Positions 23,827 to 35,100 of a stretch of DNA of 64,000 nucleotides are shown here, one piece after another. Within the stretch, counting starts at the first letter, position 1. Every line of letters begins with the position of its first letter. The DNA is from Cytospora piceicola (taxonomy: Eukaryota > Ascomycota > Sordariomycetes > Diaporthales > Cytosporaceae): positions 124,001-188,000 of the forward strand of contig JALQBC010000024.1 of the NCBI GenBank assembly GCA_023375675.1, written 5' to 3'. The notes under the pieces were generated by a model. It was not told the origin of the DNA and made no database searches. It saw only the letters and a list, made by a program, of their open reading frames with translations. A program made the translations under genes and the position numbers.

Positions 23827-26253
23827 CTATTCCGTCGTCTCATGTACCTCCTCCTGGGCGACGATGATGTTCCCGTCCGCGTCCCTCGGCTTCCTCTCCC
23901 ACCCCGTCGAGAACAGCGGCCCCATGTCGAACCTCGGCAGCGGGTGCGCCTCCGTGTTGATGACCACCCTGTCCAGCGGCAGCAGGTCGTCGGGCGAGAA
24001 CAGCAGGTAGAAGTACTTGAGCGTCTCCGCCAGCCAGAAGCTCTCCATGTTGTCCTTCCTGACGGGCGGCACCGCGTTCGCGTTGGACAGCGACGTGAAC
24101 CCGCCGGCCTCCTCCACCGCCGTGTGGTTCATGAAGCTCTTGAACATGTCCCAGCCCCACTCCCGGTACCTGGCGTCGCCCGTGATCCGCCACATGTAGA
24201 AGAGCGACTCGACCGTCTCGGGCCGCTGCAGGTTGTGCGTGTCCTGGCTCTTGACCACAAAGTCCTTGCGCCACTCGGCCTCGGGGTCCGCGTCGAACTC
24301 CGCCGGCGCCGCGTGCGACGAGCCCTCGGCCCTCGGCGGGTCCGCCACCTTGAAGTAGGTGATCTCGGCCGCGAGCCCCGTGGCCATGTACTTGTACATG
24401 CCCCAGCAGGTGTGCATGACCTCGCGCGCGAGCTGCATGTCCTTCTCCTTCTGCTTGTCCCAGGTCGGCAGCTTCCTCGCCTCGGCCTCGGAGAGGCCGC
24501 CGGTCGCCGCGAGGGCGATGGTGCCGGGCATGAAGCAGACGAGGTGGTCCATCTTGGGGCTGAGCTCGCCTGCTAGGCCGTTGGGCCTTTCGCCGATGAT
24601 GGTGTACTGCGAGTGCTCCGTATAAGTGACGAGGTGTTTCCGCACGCCTCGGAGGGCTTCGTCCCACATGTCCTGGTAGATGGGCTCCGCCTTGTTGGTC
24701 TGCAGGTACTGCTTGATCAGGTATTCGTAGTACGAGTCGCCACGACTGCCCAGGCGGATGTTGTTTCCACGGAACTTGCCACTGTTGGCGTACATGTAGA
24801 TAGGGACGAGACCGTCCTTTGCGCCGTTGTCATCAAGAACTTGCATCACCTTCTCGACCTTGTCCCAGTACATCTTCTCGCCCGTCAGCTTGGCCAGGTA
24901 CTTGAACTCCAGTTGCAACGTCGTGGCCTCCGCTGTGGATGAAGCACCGGCGTCGTCATGGGATGGCAGTCCCTCGTACTTGCCCAGGTTCACGCTCGCG
25001 TAGGGAACTCCAGATTCAGAGTCGAATGCCGTGACCAGACGGTCCGCCAGATCCTTTGCCTTCTCCAGGTACAGGTCCTCTCCAGGGGCGCCAGGATCGT
25101 CGTCCCTTATAGGTGCCAGGTCGGGGTACGCCGACGACAGGTAGTGTGCGGACAACAAGCCACCCATCATGCGGATGGTCGTCTCGAATGTATTCACATC
25201 TTGGTCCTGGTCGTAGGAGAGAGACGTCGCTATCCACTCCCTCGCGTGCGTGACCCGGCTGGTAAGGTTCATGAGTATCATGGTGTCGAGCGCATCGACA
25301 ATTATCCAGCCCAGGCCATTCTTGGCCATTTGCTTGCCTGTCTTCGATACGGGGTGGAACTCATCGTTGCCTGGGCGCAAGGTTTGTGTTAGTCTTGTTC
25401 GTGACCACCTCGACCGTCAGTCGTGGACGTGGGGGTGGTGCTGCTTACCCCATGCGTACCGGTCATACGCATCCCAGCTCAACTCGAAAGCTTCGACCAC
25501 TCTTTGTCTTCTCTCAAGCCAGTCTACATTGCCCTTGGCTGCCTTCGCCTCTTCCGCCTGGAGCCAACCCGACGTCTTCAACGATGGAAGCCTGTCGTAG
25601 GGACGTTCCCCGAAGAACCCAACCCAGTACGCCACCAGCACCACAAGGAAAAGTGCGATCGCCATGCAGCTCTTGCGCTTATACAAAGGCCTATTTCGCT
25701 GACTCAGAGGGTATGCGTACGGTTTGTCCTTGTACATAGGCAGCGTGTTCCGGTTCGGGTTGAGGAATCCCTCGACCTTGCCCAGGCCCTCTCCTATTAT
25801 CCCGCCCGCTGGCCCACCGCGTTGCCCGGGCGATCTCGCGGTGACGCCCGTCGATCCCCACAGATGGTCCTCTAGAGCTCTCTGTGGGTTGTTGAAGGAG
25901 GGGACATTTTTCGGTATCGTGAACGACATGTCCGTGTCCTCGTCGCCGTCGCCGTCGCCGCTGCCGTTGCCGCTGCCGCTGTCGTCGTCGGTCTTCTTGC
26001 CCCTGGCCTGCTGCTCGCGCTCCCGCTGCTCGCGGAGGCTGTTGTTCAGGTCCTCGACGGCCTGCCTGCCGCGCTCGATGGCCTCGCTGGCGGTCTCGGT
26101 GACCCGCTCGCTCACCTGCGTGGCAACTTGAGTGGCAGTCGTGCGTAGGAGGTTCAGCTGTGTCAGGGCGGCCGCGGCGGACGGGGCAGGACCACGGTTG
26201 TTGGTGAGAAGGTTCCTTCGTAGGTTGAAGGGGTCGCGGAGGTTGTTGTTCAT
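23827..26253 (-). CDS. MNS1: GH47 class I alpha-1,2-mannosidase, type II membrane protein
   Basis: Two exons, 26253-25449 and 25370-23827, 782 residues; the 78-nt intron splits YAWG/NDEFHPVSK. The order is: a cytosolic tail of about 195 residues with a coiled region (about 35-85) and an acidic Gly/Asp repeat (about 88-108), one transmembrane anchor (about 197-215), then a lumenal (alpha/alpha)7 GH47 domain. Motifs include YDRYAWG near the domain start, FETTIRMMGG with acidic residue E331, GSRGDSYYEYLIKQYL, RPETVESLFYMWR and the Ca-binding INTEAHP. It trims alpha-1,2-mannose from N-glycans in the ER or early Golgi. GH47 also includes Htm1/EDEM-type quality-control enzymes; the anchor and complete motifs favour a processing mannosidase. 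Confidence 0.92.
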
Positions 26254-27015
26254 CGGGAGAGCGTCCGTGAAGTGGGCGCTCTCAATCTGTCCACATGGCA
26301 GTCGAAGGGTCGGCCTAGAATGCTAGTCTTGGGCCTCGATGCTAAAGCGGTATGGTACGGTACACTACGGACCTAAAGTACGTAAAGGTCAAGGTTTCGT
26401 GGTGAAAACAAAGACAGCCTGGAACGTTGGACGACTCAATTGGGGTGGATCTCGGCACCTGTACCGAGTCACCTAGGGGCTGCTGCTCTGGTAGGTTGTA
26501 CAGTATAGTATCCAGAGGTTCCGACGTCCAAGGGAGGGAGTAACAGTGATGGATGAAGAGAGAACAACTAGACAGTTTCAGGTTTGAGCTTGACAGTGCT
26601 CGGGCTTTGAAGAGTTACTACATAGATACATAGTACTTAAGAAGTGGCTACTTACTTAAGTAGGTACCTACCATAACGGCGTACATACTCACCTTACCTA
26701 GGTAGGCATTCACTTACACACGGCGACGGAGGGCCCGGGGTCATCTTTTGGTACACAGTAAAGACAGCTGTCCGACTCCCGAGGTCGATCGACACAGGCA
26801 CCCGGCCAGCTTTCCCCAGCTTGTTCAGGGGTCTGTTCGTATCTACACAGTAGCCCGCCTCGCTAGTCGAATTTGGTTGAGGCGCATCCTGCTTGTGCAG
26901 TATCTCTCAATAGTACGTACCTGCTTACTGCACGATACCCTGTAGCTTGCAGTCTCACACTTTCTCACATATTCAGGCTTTGTGAAAGGGTCTATATGAC
27001 CCGACTTTCTGTGAG
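26254..27015. promoter_or_regulatory. Divergent promoter between GH47 gene and ATG10
   Basis: 760 bases between two starts on opposite strands. TACCTAGGTA-type motifs fall at 26625-26680 and 26694-26708. A long pyrimidine stretch is absent. I see no other gene. Confidence 0.5.
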
Positions 27016-27884
27016 ATGAGTGCTGTACGCGAGAACGGTGCCGACTTCAAAAACTATCCCTACCTCAGCCCTGAGGAGTTCGCAGAGGTCTGCCATCATC
27101 TCGATCGGCGTTACAGCCATGCGACTCTCGGTCCCGTAAGACGACAGTGGAAGTTGAGGGTATGCAGGGCTCTTGACCTTGCGTTTCTATCGTCTGTCGA
27201 CTACACTACATACCTTCAGATCATACGGCCACTTGAAGGCGAACTTGACGATGGGGACCTATCCAAGTTTCTCGACGACTTCTCATTTGGCGGGGAGAAC
27301 AAGGATACGGCAAGCACAGAGGACCAAGACATGATGGAGGCAGAGAACTCGGATTCAGTATGGCGCCTGCTCCTCTGGACATTTCTCCAAGTGTGATACT
27401 AACAAAGTGGACAGGCAGTCGTGCACAAGGCACAGAGGCCCCCGGACTTCGGGTATGTTACGTATGAGATTCATCTTCATCCAACATATCAAGCCCCCTG
27501 TCTCTGGTTCAGCCTGCACGGACTGCCCGTGGACGAGCCAGCTTTCAATATCGACACAGTCTTTCGCCGTCTAGTCCCTGACCAGTATAAAGACGGTCTC
27601 CGGAAGGTCGGAGGGATCGGCGGCATATCAGCGGATGTAAGTGCTCTTAATGCTGCAAACAAGTCAATTATTGGTTCTTGACGTCCAAGTGTCCGTTATA
27701 CTAACACACCGAGAAACAGCACCACCCAGTCACGGGTGTCCCCAGCTTCTTCGTCCATCCGTGTCTCCTCGGGGATGCAATGTCGAACTTTGACTGTTCC
27801 AAGGAGAACTACCTCATGGTCTGGCTAGGACTCGTCGGAGGTTGTGTGGGACTTTGGGTGCCAAAAGAGATGGCCATGGAGTGA
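27016..27884 (+). CDS. ATG10: Autophagy E2-like conjugating enzyme Atg10
   Basis: Three exons, 27016-27357, 27415-27636 and 27720-27884, 242 residues. The introns are 57 and 83 nt, both GT-AG. Atg10 transfers the ubiquitin-like Atg12 to Atg5 in the cytosol, giving the Atg12-Atg5 conjugate of autophagosome formation. The N-terminus begins with an LSPEEF element. The core fold includes VTYEIHLHPTYQAPCLWFSLHG. The third exon holds HHPVTGVPSFFVHPCLLGDAM, in which HPC carries the catalytic cysteine, then YLMVWLGLVGGCVGLWVPKEM. An acidic insert of about 20 residues (about 88-112, DFSFGGENKDTASTEDQDMMEAEN) sits before the first intron. Identification rests on the HPC block and the closing WLGLVG/VGLWVP motif and is firm. 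Confidence 0.9.
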
Positions 27885-27958
27885 GCCATCGCCGAAGCTG
27901 TTATGGAATCCTTCATGGCGTCGCTGCTATGCGACGCTTCAAACCGACCCGCGGCCCC

Positions 27959-28591
27959 TCAGTCATCGTCGCTGTCCTCCTCCATGGCCACGTCACTATC
28001 TTCATCATCCTCTTCCTCCTCACGTGGTCGTTTCTGCCCTCTGGGTTCCTCCGCATTGGTTGGTGGTTTTGTGGGTAGGCCAGATGGCGCTGGCGCTGCA
28101 GCAGAGCCTGGTACGGGCGCGTTGAAGATGCTCTGCTGTAAATGGGTCATCTCTGCTGCGGCAGCAGGCTTGGGTATGTTGCATGTGCCGTCGAGTTTCG
28201 CAACGACGTTGGACTTGGACTTTGCGTACGATACTTTCTGCGCGGTCTGTCAGCGTGATACCCCTGGTAGAATATAGATTGGTATGGATGGACGCACGAT
28301 CTCTTTTCCTAGGAAACTGAAGCCATCCAGCGCCCTCATGGCCTGTGTGGCTGTCTGTACGTCGCGGTAGACAATGTGCGCCTGTCCCCTCATGCTGCTG
28401 GTCTTGAGCGCGACCACATCCAGGACGGGCCCATACGTCGAGAACAGCATGTAGAGCGCCGTCCGCAGGTCCTGCTTCTGAACTTTGGCTGAAGGCAAAC
28501 CACGCACGTAGAGCGTCTGGTTGGGAGGGATCGACTGGGGCTTTGGAGGAATAGAGCCTGGTGGTGGCGCCTTCGATAGTGCTGGAGGCAT
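27959..28591 (-). CDS. U2B''/U1A-type snRNP RRM protein
   Basis: Two exons, 28591-28298 and 28237-27959, 190 residues. The RRM runs from about residue 24 to 105: NQTLYVRGLPSAKVQ (RNP2 side), then RGQAHIVYRDVQTATQAMRALDGFSFLGKEI and KVSYAKSKSNV, with the intron between the last two. The loop RGQAHIVY corresponds to RNP1 of the U1A/U2B'' group, and the closing YAKSKSD-like end is typical. The second RRM of human U1A is absent; instead the tail is Pro/Ala-rich and ends in an acidic run (about 165-190). One-RRM length fits yeast Msl1 (U2B''). Role: binding U2 (possibly U1) snRNA in the spliceosome. It ends 74 bases from the ATG10 stop on the other strand. Confidence 0.85.
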
Positions 28592-29118
28592 CTTTGTGGT
28601 TGCTCTTGAGGATATCGTAATACTGCAAGGCAAGAATACAGGAGGTTTCAGTTTTGGGTGCCGTGACGGGACCGATTATTGGTGTATTGGTGGTGATATC
28701 AATCAAATGCGAGGGTCGACTTGCTCGCGTATGTCGCGTCAAGCTCACCTTGGTTTTTTTTGGAGCTGCAGACCAACAGGCGGGAAGTCCAGCCTTACCT
28801 CATTAACGGGGCTTATGCACTCTGCGAGGCTGACGTACTAGTAAACCGTAAGGTGTCTGGGTGCTTGCCGCAGCCCCACCAATTGCTCAGGGGGTAGCAC
28901 CAGTGACAGCATTGGGAGCTTCCAACCTGCCACATACAAACCAAACGAATCCCCTTCGACAACCTTGGGAATTCCATGATACCGTCTTAGTCGTCAGCAT
29001 TTAACCGTGATAGTAGAGAGCTCCTCCTGTCACGTATCCAGAACCGTATCCAGAACCGTATCCAGAACCGTATCCAGAACCGTATCCAGAACCGTATCCA
29101 GAACAACCAATTATCAAA
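28592..29118. promoter_or_regulatory. Divergent promoter/leader between the U2B''-like gene and ARPC1
   Basis: 527 bases between opposing start codons. Its right end is occupied by a six-copy 12-bp array listed separately. No other gene seen. Confidence 0.6.
29033..29104 (+). repeat. Perfect 12-bp tandem repeat, CGTATCCAGAAC x6
   Basis: Six identical contiguous copies with no mismatch, ending 14 bases before the ARPC1 ATG. It therefore very probably lies in the transcribed leader. Because the unit is a multiple of three, each frame encodes a four-residue repeat without stops in at least one frame, but no start codon precedes it in the ARPC1 frame. Confidence 0.95.
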
Positions 29119-30341
29119 ATGGCCGCGCCCGAAGTTCACCACCTCTTCCACAACCCCATCGCCGACCACTCCTTCTCGGCCGATCGATCGACCTTGGCTA
29201 TTGCACGAGACTCGGCCGTCGAGCTGTACAGCAAGGCTGGCAATGCCTTCAAGCTGCAGGATGAGTTGAAGGGCCATGACAAGAGGGTCACCAGCGTCGA
29301 TATTGCGCCAAACTCTGGCCGCATTGTTTCGTGCTCGCAGGGTCTGTCCCTCTTCGCACCTGCTACGGTACAGCAGAACACACATAGAATATTGGGCTGA
29401 CATGACAGCAGACCGGAATGCGCTGGTGTGGGAGCCTTCCCCTCAGGGCTACAAGCCCACTCTCGTCTTGCTCCGAATCAACCGGGCTGCCACCTTCGTC
29501 CGTTGGTCCCCATCCGAGACCAAGTTCGCGGTCGGCTCCGGTGACCGCGTGATTGCCGTTTGCTACTTCGAGGAAGAGAACGACTGGTGGGTCTCCAAGC
29601 ACCTCAAGAAGCCCATCCGGAGCACCATCACCAGTGTTGCATGGCACCCCAACTCTGTGCTTCTGGCTGCTGGTTCTACCGATGCCCATGCCCGAGTCTT
29701 CTCGAGTTTCATCAAGTCAGTGGACCAGCGCCCCGAGCCAAGCGCCTGGGGTGAGAGACTGCCCTTCAACACCGTCTGCGGCGAGTACCTCAACAACTCT
29801 GCTGGATGGGTTCACTCGGTTGCGTTCTCTCCCAGCGGCGATGCGCTGGCCTTCGCTGCCCATGACAGCAGCGTCACCGTTGTCTACCCTAGCGCGCCCG
29901 ACCAGCCCCCCAAGGCAGTCATCAGTGTCACGACTCAGCTCCTGCCCTTCATGAGCCTCTTCTGGTCCAGCGAGACTGAGATCATCGCTGCTGGATACGA
30001 TTGCGAGGCTTTCCGCTTCAAGGGCGGTGAGACTGGTTGGCAGCTGGCTGGAACTCTGGAAGCCAAGGGAAGGCCAGGCTTGGGCGAGGCTCAAGAGGAG
30101 TCTGCTTTGAACATGTTCAGGCAGATGGATCTGAAGGGCAAGGTAAAGGATGACACGAAACTGTCAACCGTCCATCAAAACACCGTGACAACGATTCGTC
30201 CATTTGAATCATCTGGAGAGTCTGTCACCAAGTTTAGCTGTGAGTCCAGTCCCTAAAGGCCCTTTTATATGAAGGTTTGAGTGCTAATATTCATGTCAAG
30301 CAACCGGAGTTGACGGAAGGGTCGTCATCTGGCATACCTAG
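29119..30341 (+). CDS. ARC40: Arp2/3 complex subunit 1 (ARPC1/Arc40), WD40 protein
   Basis: Three exons, 29119-29341, 29412-30239 and 30301-30341, 363 residues. The last exon of 41 bases supplies only TGVDGRVVIWHT and the stop, the usual ARPC1 ending. The protein is a seven-bladed WD40 propeller: [32 protein letters not shown] at the N-terminus, AAGSTDAHARVFSSFI and the WVHSVAFSPSGDALAFAAHDS blade further on. The insert with EESALNMFRQMDLKGKV (about residues 308-325) matches the ARPC1 arm that touches actin/Arp3. It acts in cortical actin-patch branching. The length is normal for the family. The leader carries the 12-bp repeat array. Confidence 0.95.
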
Positions 30342-30654
30342 ATTAAACTACAATGGGCGTCACAATGAAAGGTCGATGAAACACCTGATGCCTTTGTATT
30401 TGTCCTCTTTACCAGCATTTGCATTAACCGCACATGGTCTTAGCTCTGACCTGAAGCGGCGCATTCGCATCTCCGTGCCTTTCCAATTGTTAGACTTGCC
30501 TGGTCATATTTCTACTTGCTGCATTGTGCCCATAATCTATTTATATCGCTACCACATCTTCAAGTACGGTTGAGCAACTCCTCGGAAGACTTCTTGACCA
30601 CTCCTAGCACTCCTAGCAAATTCATCCCTTGATAATACTTACCTACACTCTAAA

Positions 30655-32100
30655 ATGGATCGACCAAGGTCTCCCAGCGAACGTTTCTACGCCAGTCGTG
30701 GCGAGTCTAACACTGCTCAATTGGACGTGCCGCCACATCTGATACCAGAGCATGATCTGCAACCATTTTATGTTCCTCCCTTTGGCCATTTCCAAGGGTT
30801 CTCAACTCCCTCGTCTGCTCATCAGAACATGAGCTCCCAGTATGTAACGTACGGCCACCGTATTCCTGATGATGGATGGATCTCACCTCGGATGCCCATA
30901 CCGAACCTGTCTCTCTTCAGGGCTTCGCCACAACCGAGAGTCGAGGAGCTATCAGATGACCATGACGATATGCCCTTGCCGCATCGTCGGTCAGTCCAGC
31001 ATCGTGTCAACGACAATGTTGCTACCCCAGGACCACAGCGTGGACCATCTGGACCTTGGACTGGGCAGCTGGCTGGGTGTTCCACTCAGATATCTCCACC
31101 ACCGGAGTACAGCTCAACACCCGAGCACACAACCGTCCCTGCCTTCGCGGAGAGGCCGGTCCCTGTGATGTTACCTGCACGCGAGGCTCCTACCGAGCCA
31201 CCTCCACCACACTCCCCGGCTGCCAACCCTCGGACTTATCAGGTTCCATCCGAGGACGAAGAGACATCCGACGCCAGCACCAGGGGCAGATCCCCCAGGA
31301 CAGCACATGGCGCTCTCGTGGCTGGCAACCTTGGCGAAGTCATATCCATCTCATCCGACAACGACAGCAGCAACACGGTCTACCCCAACGACAGCGCCAG
31401 CGCCAGCGCCCCGTCATGCGCAGCGGTCCCCAGCCTCACCGACGGCGGCAGCTTCTCCTCTGACGCAGCGAGGCGTCTCGAGGGGCGGGTCGTAGAGGTG
31501 CACGACGTCTGCCTGGCCGCCACCCAGCGCCACCTCGAGGCACTGCGGGTGAACTGGGGGCTCCGGCACGGGCGCGACGTCGCGGTGCCCCTGGGTGGGG
31601 GGCCAGTGCGGCGGCGCCGCGGCCGCGGCCGTGCTGGGGGGCGTGGCTCGCCTTACGGGCGGGCTGGTCCTCCGTGGAGGCGCGCGGTCAGCGAGAACGG
31701 CCTGGAGTGCGTGCGTGGCTCCGGTCTACATGACGAGGATCGCGCCGACGGTGACTCTACCGTCGATGTTGCAGACGAAGAAGACATGAGCCAAGACGAC
31801 CGTATCCCCAGACCTACCGATTCACTCCTGCAAAACACGTCCTACATCTGTGACTTGATATGGCGACGCGCGCTACGTGACAGAGAGGATGTCCTGGGGG
31901 CGGAGACCTGCGGCTGTAGGGACATGGGGTTTCTCTTTGAGTGTGCCGAGGCGGTCGTCTTGTATGATGCTGATGAGTGGGAGAGAGACCCTGAGAGGGG
32001 TTTCGAGGTGGTCTGTCAGGCAGGGAGGGACCTATGCCGGAAACTGAAGGATGTCAAAGGGATGGATGGGGTGGATGACATTGAACTTGGGAGGATTTAG
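30655..32100 (+). CDS. Orphan 481-residue protein, Pro/Ser-rich with an RG-rich patch
   Basis: Single open exon with ATG context TAAAATGG. I recognise no family. Residues 1-260 are Pro/Ser-rich and likely disordered (MDRPRSPSERF, repeated PPPEYSS/PPPPHSP), including an acidic-Ser stretch ISISSDNDSS. The middle has a possible helix (about 278-312, AARRLEGRVVEVHDVCLAATQRHLEALR). An Arg/Gly patch follows at about 315-346 (RRRRGRGRAGGRG), the kind that binds RNA. The C-terminus (about 385-470) looks folded: LLQNTSYICDLIWRRALRDRE, a CGC motif, FLFECAEAVVLYDADEW, then a charged helix. Coding GC rises through the Arg/Gly part. A real gene is likely because the frame is long and codon use fits its neighbours. 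Confidence 0.65.
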   Translation: MDRPRSPSERFYASRGESNTAQLDVPPHLIPEHDLQPFYVPPFGHFQGFSTPSSAHQNMSSQYVTYGHRIPDDGWISPRMPIPNLSLFRASPQPRVEELSDDHDDMPLPHRRSVQHRVNDNVATPGPQRGPSGPWTGQLAGCSTQISPPPEYSSTPEHTTVPAFAERPVPVMLPAREAPTEPPPPHSPAANPRTYQVPSEDEETSDASTRGRSPRTAHGALVAGNLGEVISISSDNDSSNTVYPNDSASASAPSCAAVPSLTDGGSFSSDAARRLEGRVVEVHDVCLAATQRHLEALRVNWGLRHGRDVAVPLGGGPVRRRRGRGRAGGRGSPYGRAGPPWRRAVSENGLECVRGSGLHDEDRADGDSTVDVADEEDMSQDDRIPRPTDSLLQNTSYICDLIWRRALRDREDVLGAETCGCRDMGFLFECAEAVVLYDADEWERDPERGFEVVCQAGRDLCRKLKDVKGMDGVDDIELGRI

Positions 32101-35100
32101 GCAGTGGTGGGTAGGCAGTCTAACAAGGGAGAGAGTTGCAGCCGGACCTGGAGGGGGGGGGGTTGAGTGGGTAGAGTTTGGATCTCCTGGGCGGTTTGGA
32201 TGATTTGGAAAAGGAGTTGGGGAGTTTGCTATGGAATCATCGAGAGCTGTGTTGTAGGAGGGGGGTCTTTAATACAGCAAATTATATTAACCCCAGGTCA
32301 TGGCTACATTCACCGACTTACGTCCCCCAAAACCACAAGACCGATCAAGGAAATATATATGTGTATATATATATCTCGATTACAGCCAACCACTGTTACT
32401 TTGCTTAAACAGTGCCAGGCTTGAAAGTGTAATGTAGCCACAAGTTCTGGTCCTCACACCCCAGACCTTCAAAGCAGCACAGTTGGATACTGAAAACCAG
32501 ATAATCACAGAACCGTACTCAGCGTGGCTAAAGGTAGCGAAGTACCTTGGCACAGTATGGTACTACTTCGGACAGAGAATACGAAATCAGGGTCAAATAT
32601 CGAAACTAGAACAACACTAGATCTTTAGGCTCTATCCCAGAGTCAAGCCACAATGTCCCCGACTGGCTTCTTCCCGGCAACGACCTCCTTCCCGGGTTTT
32701 CCCCTTTTTTCGTGCTTTTTTCCTTCTTTTTCTCTTCTTCTTTTTCTTCTGTCTCTGAATTGTGTTGCTTGCTTGACCAGGCCTAACCCGCACTGCCCAG
32801 ATTTCACTGACACGGCTGAACTCCGGGAAGACATAAGCTTAAACGGGACTTTCCTCCCCCTCCCCGCCATTCGGTCTCAACCGTTACTACGGCAGTTGCC
32901 AGATGGTTTGACTCTTGAACACACACTACAAGACAAAAGAGCAAAGACATTCTGATGGTGAGGTCAGGCCCATGAGGTGTACCTGGCAGTCTCCTAGCGC
33001 AAGCCTTCTGCGTACACTCCCCACGTTCCGTCTTGGGATTTGTCATATTGTCATCATTTGAGCACCCGGGCACCGGGAGATGCTAGAAAGGAAGTCGGGC
33101 CGTCCGCGGTGAGCCAAGCGTCCCAAACATTGTGTTCGATAGCCGGTCCGAAGAGGACGACCTCGGTCTGTCCGACGCTGGCCTGTCCAGCAAAGTGCTG
33201 ATGCTCAATGCGCAAGAGGTGAGGAGCCGGAGTGGTGCCGAGACTTGGTCTTGATATCTCCGAGGCCCACGAGATAAAATACACAGCAGTGGCTTAAAAT
33301 GAGCCGGAGCCAACAGCGACATCAGCGCGGCCTTCCAGGTTGACGTGGCGAGCAGGGTGTCAACCCCTGAATTCTCGACTTCAGAACATTACCCGGGGTG
33401 AAAATGTCTTGATATCCTCATTTTCCCCTTTGATGATTGACTTTCGAGGTTGAGGATCGGAAGTTGGCCTGATCAAGTTAACCTTTTGAATCTGAAACCA
33501 ACGCCTTATTGGGATCAGCTAGTAGCTGAATCCCCAGGATCTGGCCACACAATTTTCCCAGTGGAGCGGGAACATGAGTGTAGTTATACGTCATGTCACC
33601 TGGATGAGAGGGCCAACGGCAAGCGTTATATGTTTTTAATATCGCCGCCCATCTCGTAGCCTGCACCTGTACGTTTGACGTGCGGGAAGGCTACTCCGTA
33701 ACGGGATCTTCCCTGACTCGAGGCCGATCGGATCCTGAATCTTCGGTAGGCTTTAGACGGAAGATTGGGTAGCCATGAGACAGGCGAAGTCCCCCTGTGA
33801 ATCTGCAGTGAGATCGTCATGAAGGACAACTTGGGCTTCGTTCCGGGCGCCTATAGAAATGGCGGGTGCGAGAGGATACTCGGTTGTCTTCAACGCAGAG
33901 TCCGTCAGCAAAAGTCTCTGTTGTCCGGGAGGGTATCCAGGCCAGCAACGCCGTTGTTTGAGGCTTTGCAGATCTCGTAATTCATAATCCTACTGCTCTC
34001 GTACGGTCGGGGCAGCAGGCCAAAATTCGTGGCTTTTCAGTGGCTTCGCAGAGACATCGCGGCGTCGGGAACAGCGGCGAGATTACGTGTCGTCATCACC
34101 GTGTAGGGGCTTGATAATAAAAGGCAGGCACCAGGAAGCACAGCGTAACAAATTGTTGGTGATGATGCCCGAAGTGCCCCCATATAGACACAGATGACAG
34201 TATAAGTACCTAAGAGTTCCAAGGTTGTTGGAGGAGGATCGGAACGTTCCAGGTTATTAGAGCACGCCGAGACGTCAAACGCCACGAGGGCACCGCAGGG
34301 GAATGGAAAGACTGTGGGTCTTGAGATCTCGCGTTGGCCAGGTGGATTTGGATTCTTGGATCTTCTTGATGGCTGCCTTTTCTTTTATTTCTTGTTCGAT
34401 AGTTACTTGTACCGGCAAATGGCGTGGTACGCCGTATGTACAGAAGCGGAGTTTCGCCCAAGCCGCCGTGCTCTCGTTCTCCAAGTGGACGGAGCCCCCC
34501 CAAGTATGTATGAAAGGACGCAGGGACGTAAGGCGCTTGAGCCCTTGGAAATTCCAAGGCCATAATCAGATGAACTCCGCAGCCATTGACGTCAGTGGCT
34601 GCCGAGAAAGGTAACAAGAAAGGGATGCTACGAACAAACTGCTTCGTGATGGCGGCATAAAGAAGAAGTCGAATCTGAAAGAAGGCGATGAAACACCTGC
34701 TGGGAGGTGGGCGTTAAGCCACCAGGTACTTGTACTGTAGCTGGGCTTGATACTTCCACTACTGCGAAAGGGGATATCAATGCGGGTTGTGGCACGCGGT
34801 TTCCATCATCTTTGAGCTACTGTATCGTCAGCTCCAGAGGGCTGCGACTTTTGTGCCCTAAGGAGGATAGTCTTGGGGTTGGGGTGGGGGGTTGGTTTGT
34901 CTAGGGAAGACATCAAACCCCAGCCTCTAGGAGGTAATAGGCCGCAAGTACCTGGTGGCTGGCCTCACGTAGACGACGGCCCTGTCGATCTTCCTCCAAA
35001 TAACATGTTCCTTATTGTTGTTGTTGGCGACCCGAGATAGTGGCCAACTTTCGCGGGTCTGGATGTCATTTCATCCATGGCCGGATGATGAGCTCAACGT

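Noticed and set aside
23842..24576. 244-codon plus-strand frame rich in Arg/Val/Leu
   Set aside because: GC-driven shadow of the GH47 exon.
32653..32955. 100-codon frame with a hydrophobic, signal-peptide-like start
   Set aside because: Hydrophobicity comes from a T/C-rich tract (FFPSFSLLLFLL); possible small secreted protein but nothing supports it.
34210..34617. 135-codon minus-strand frame in the gene-poor interval
   Set aside because: No recognisable motif, overlaps another frame of similar size on the plus strand, and composition looks random.
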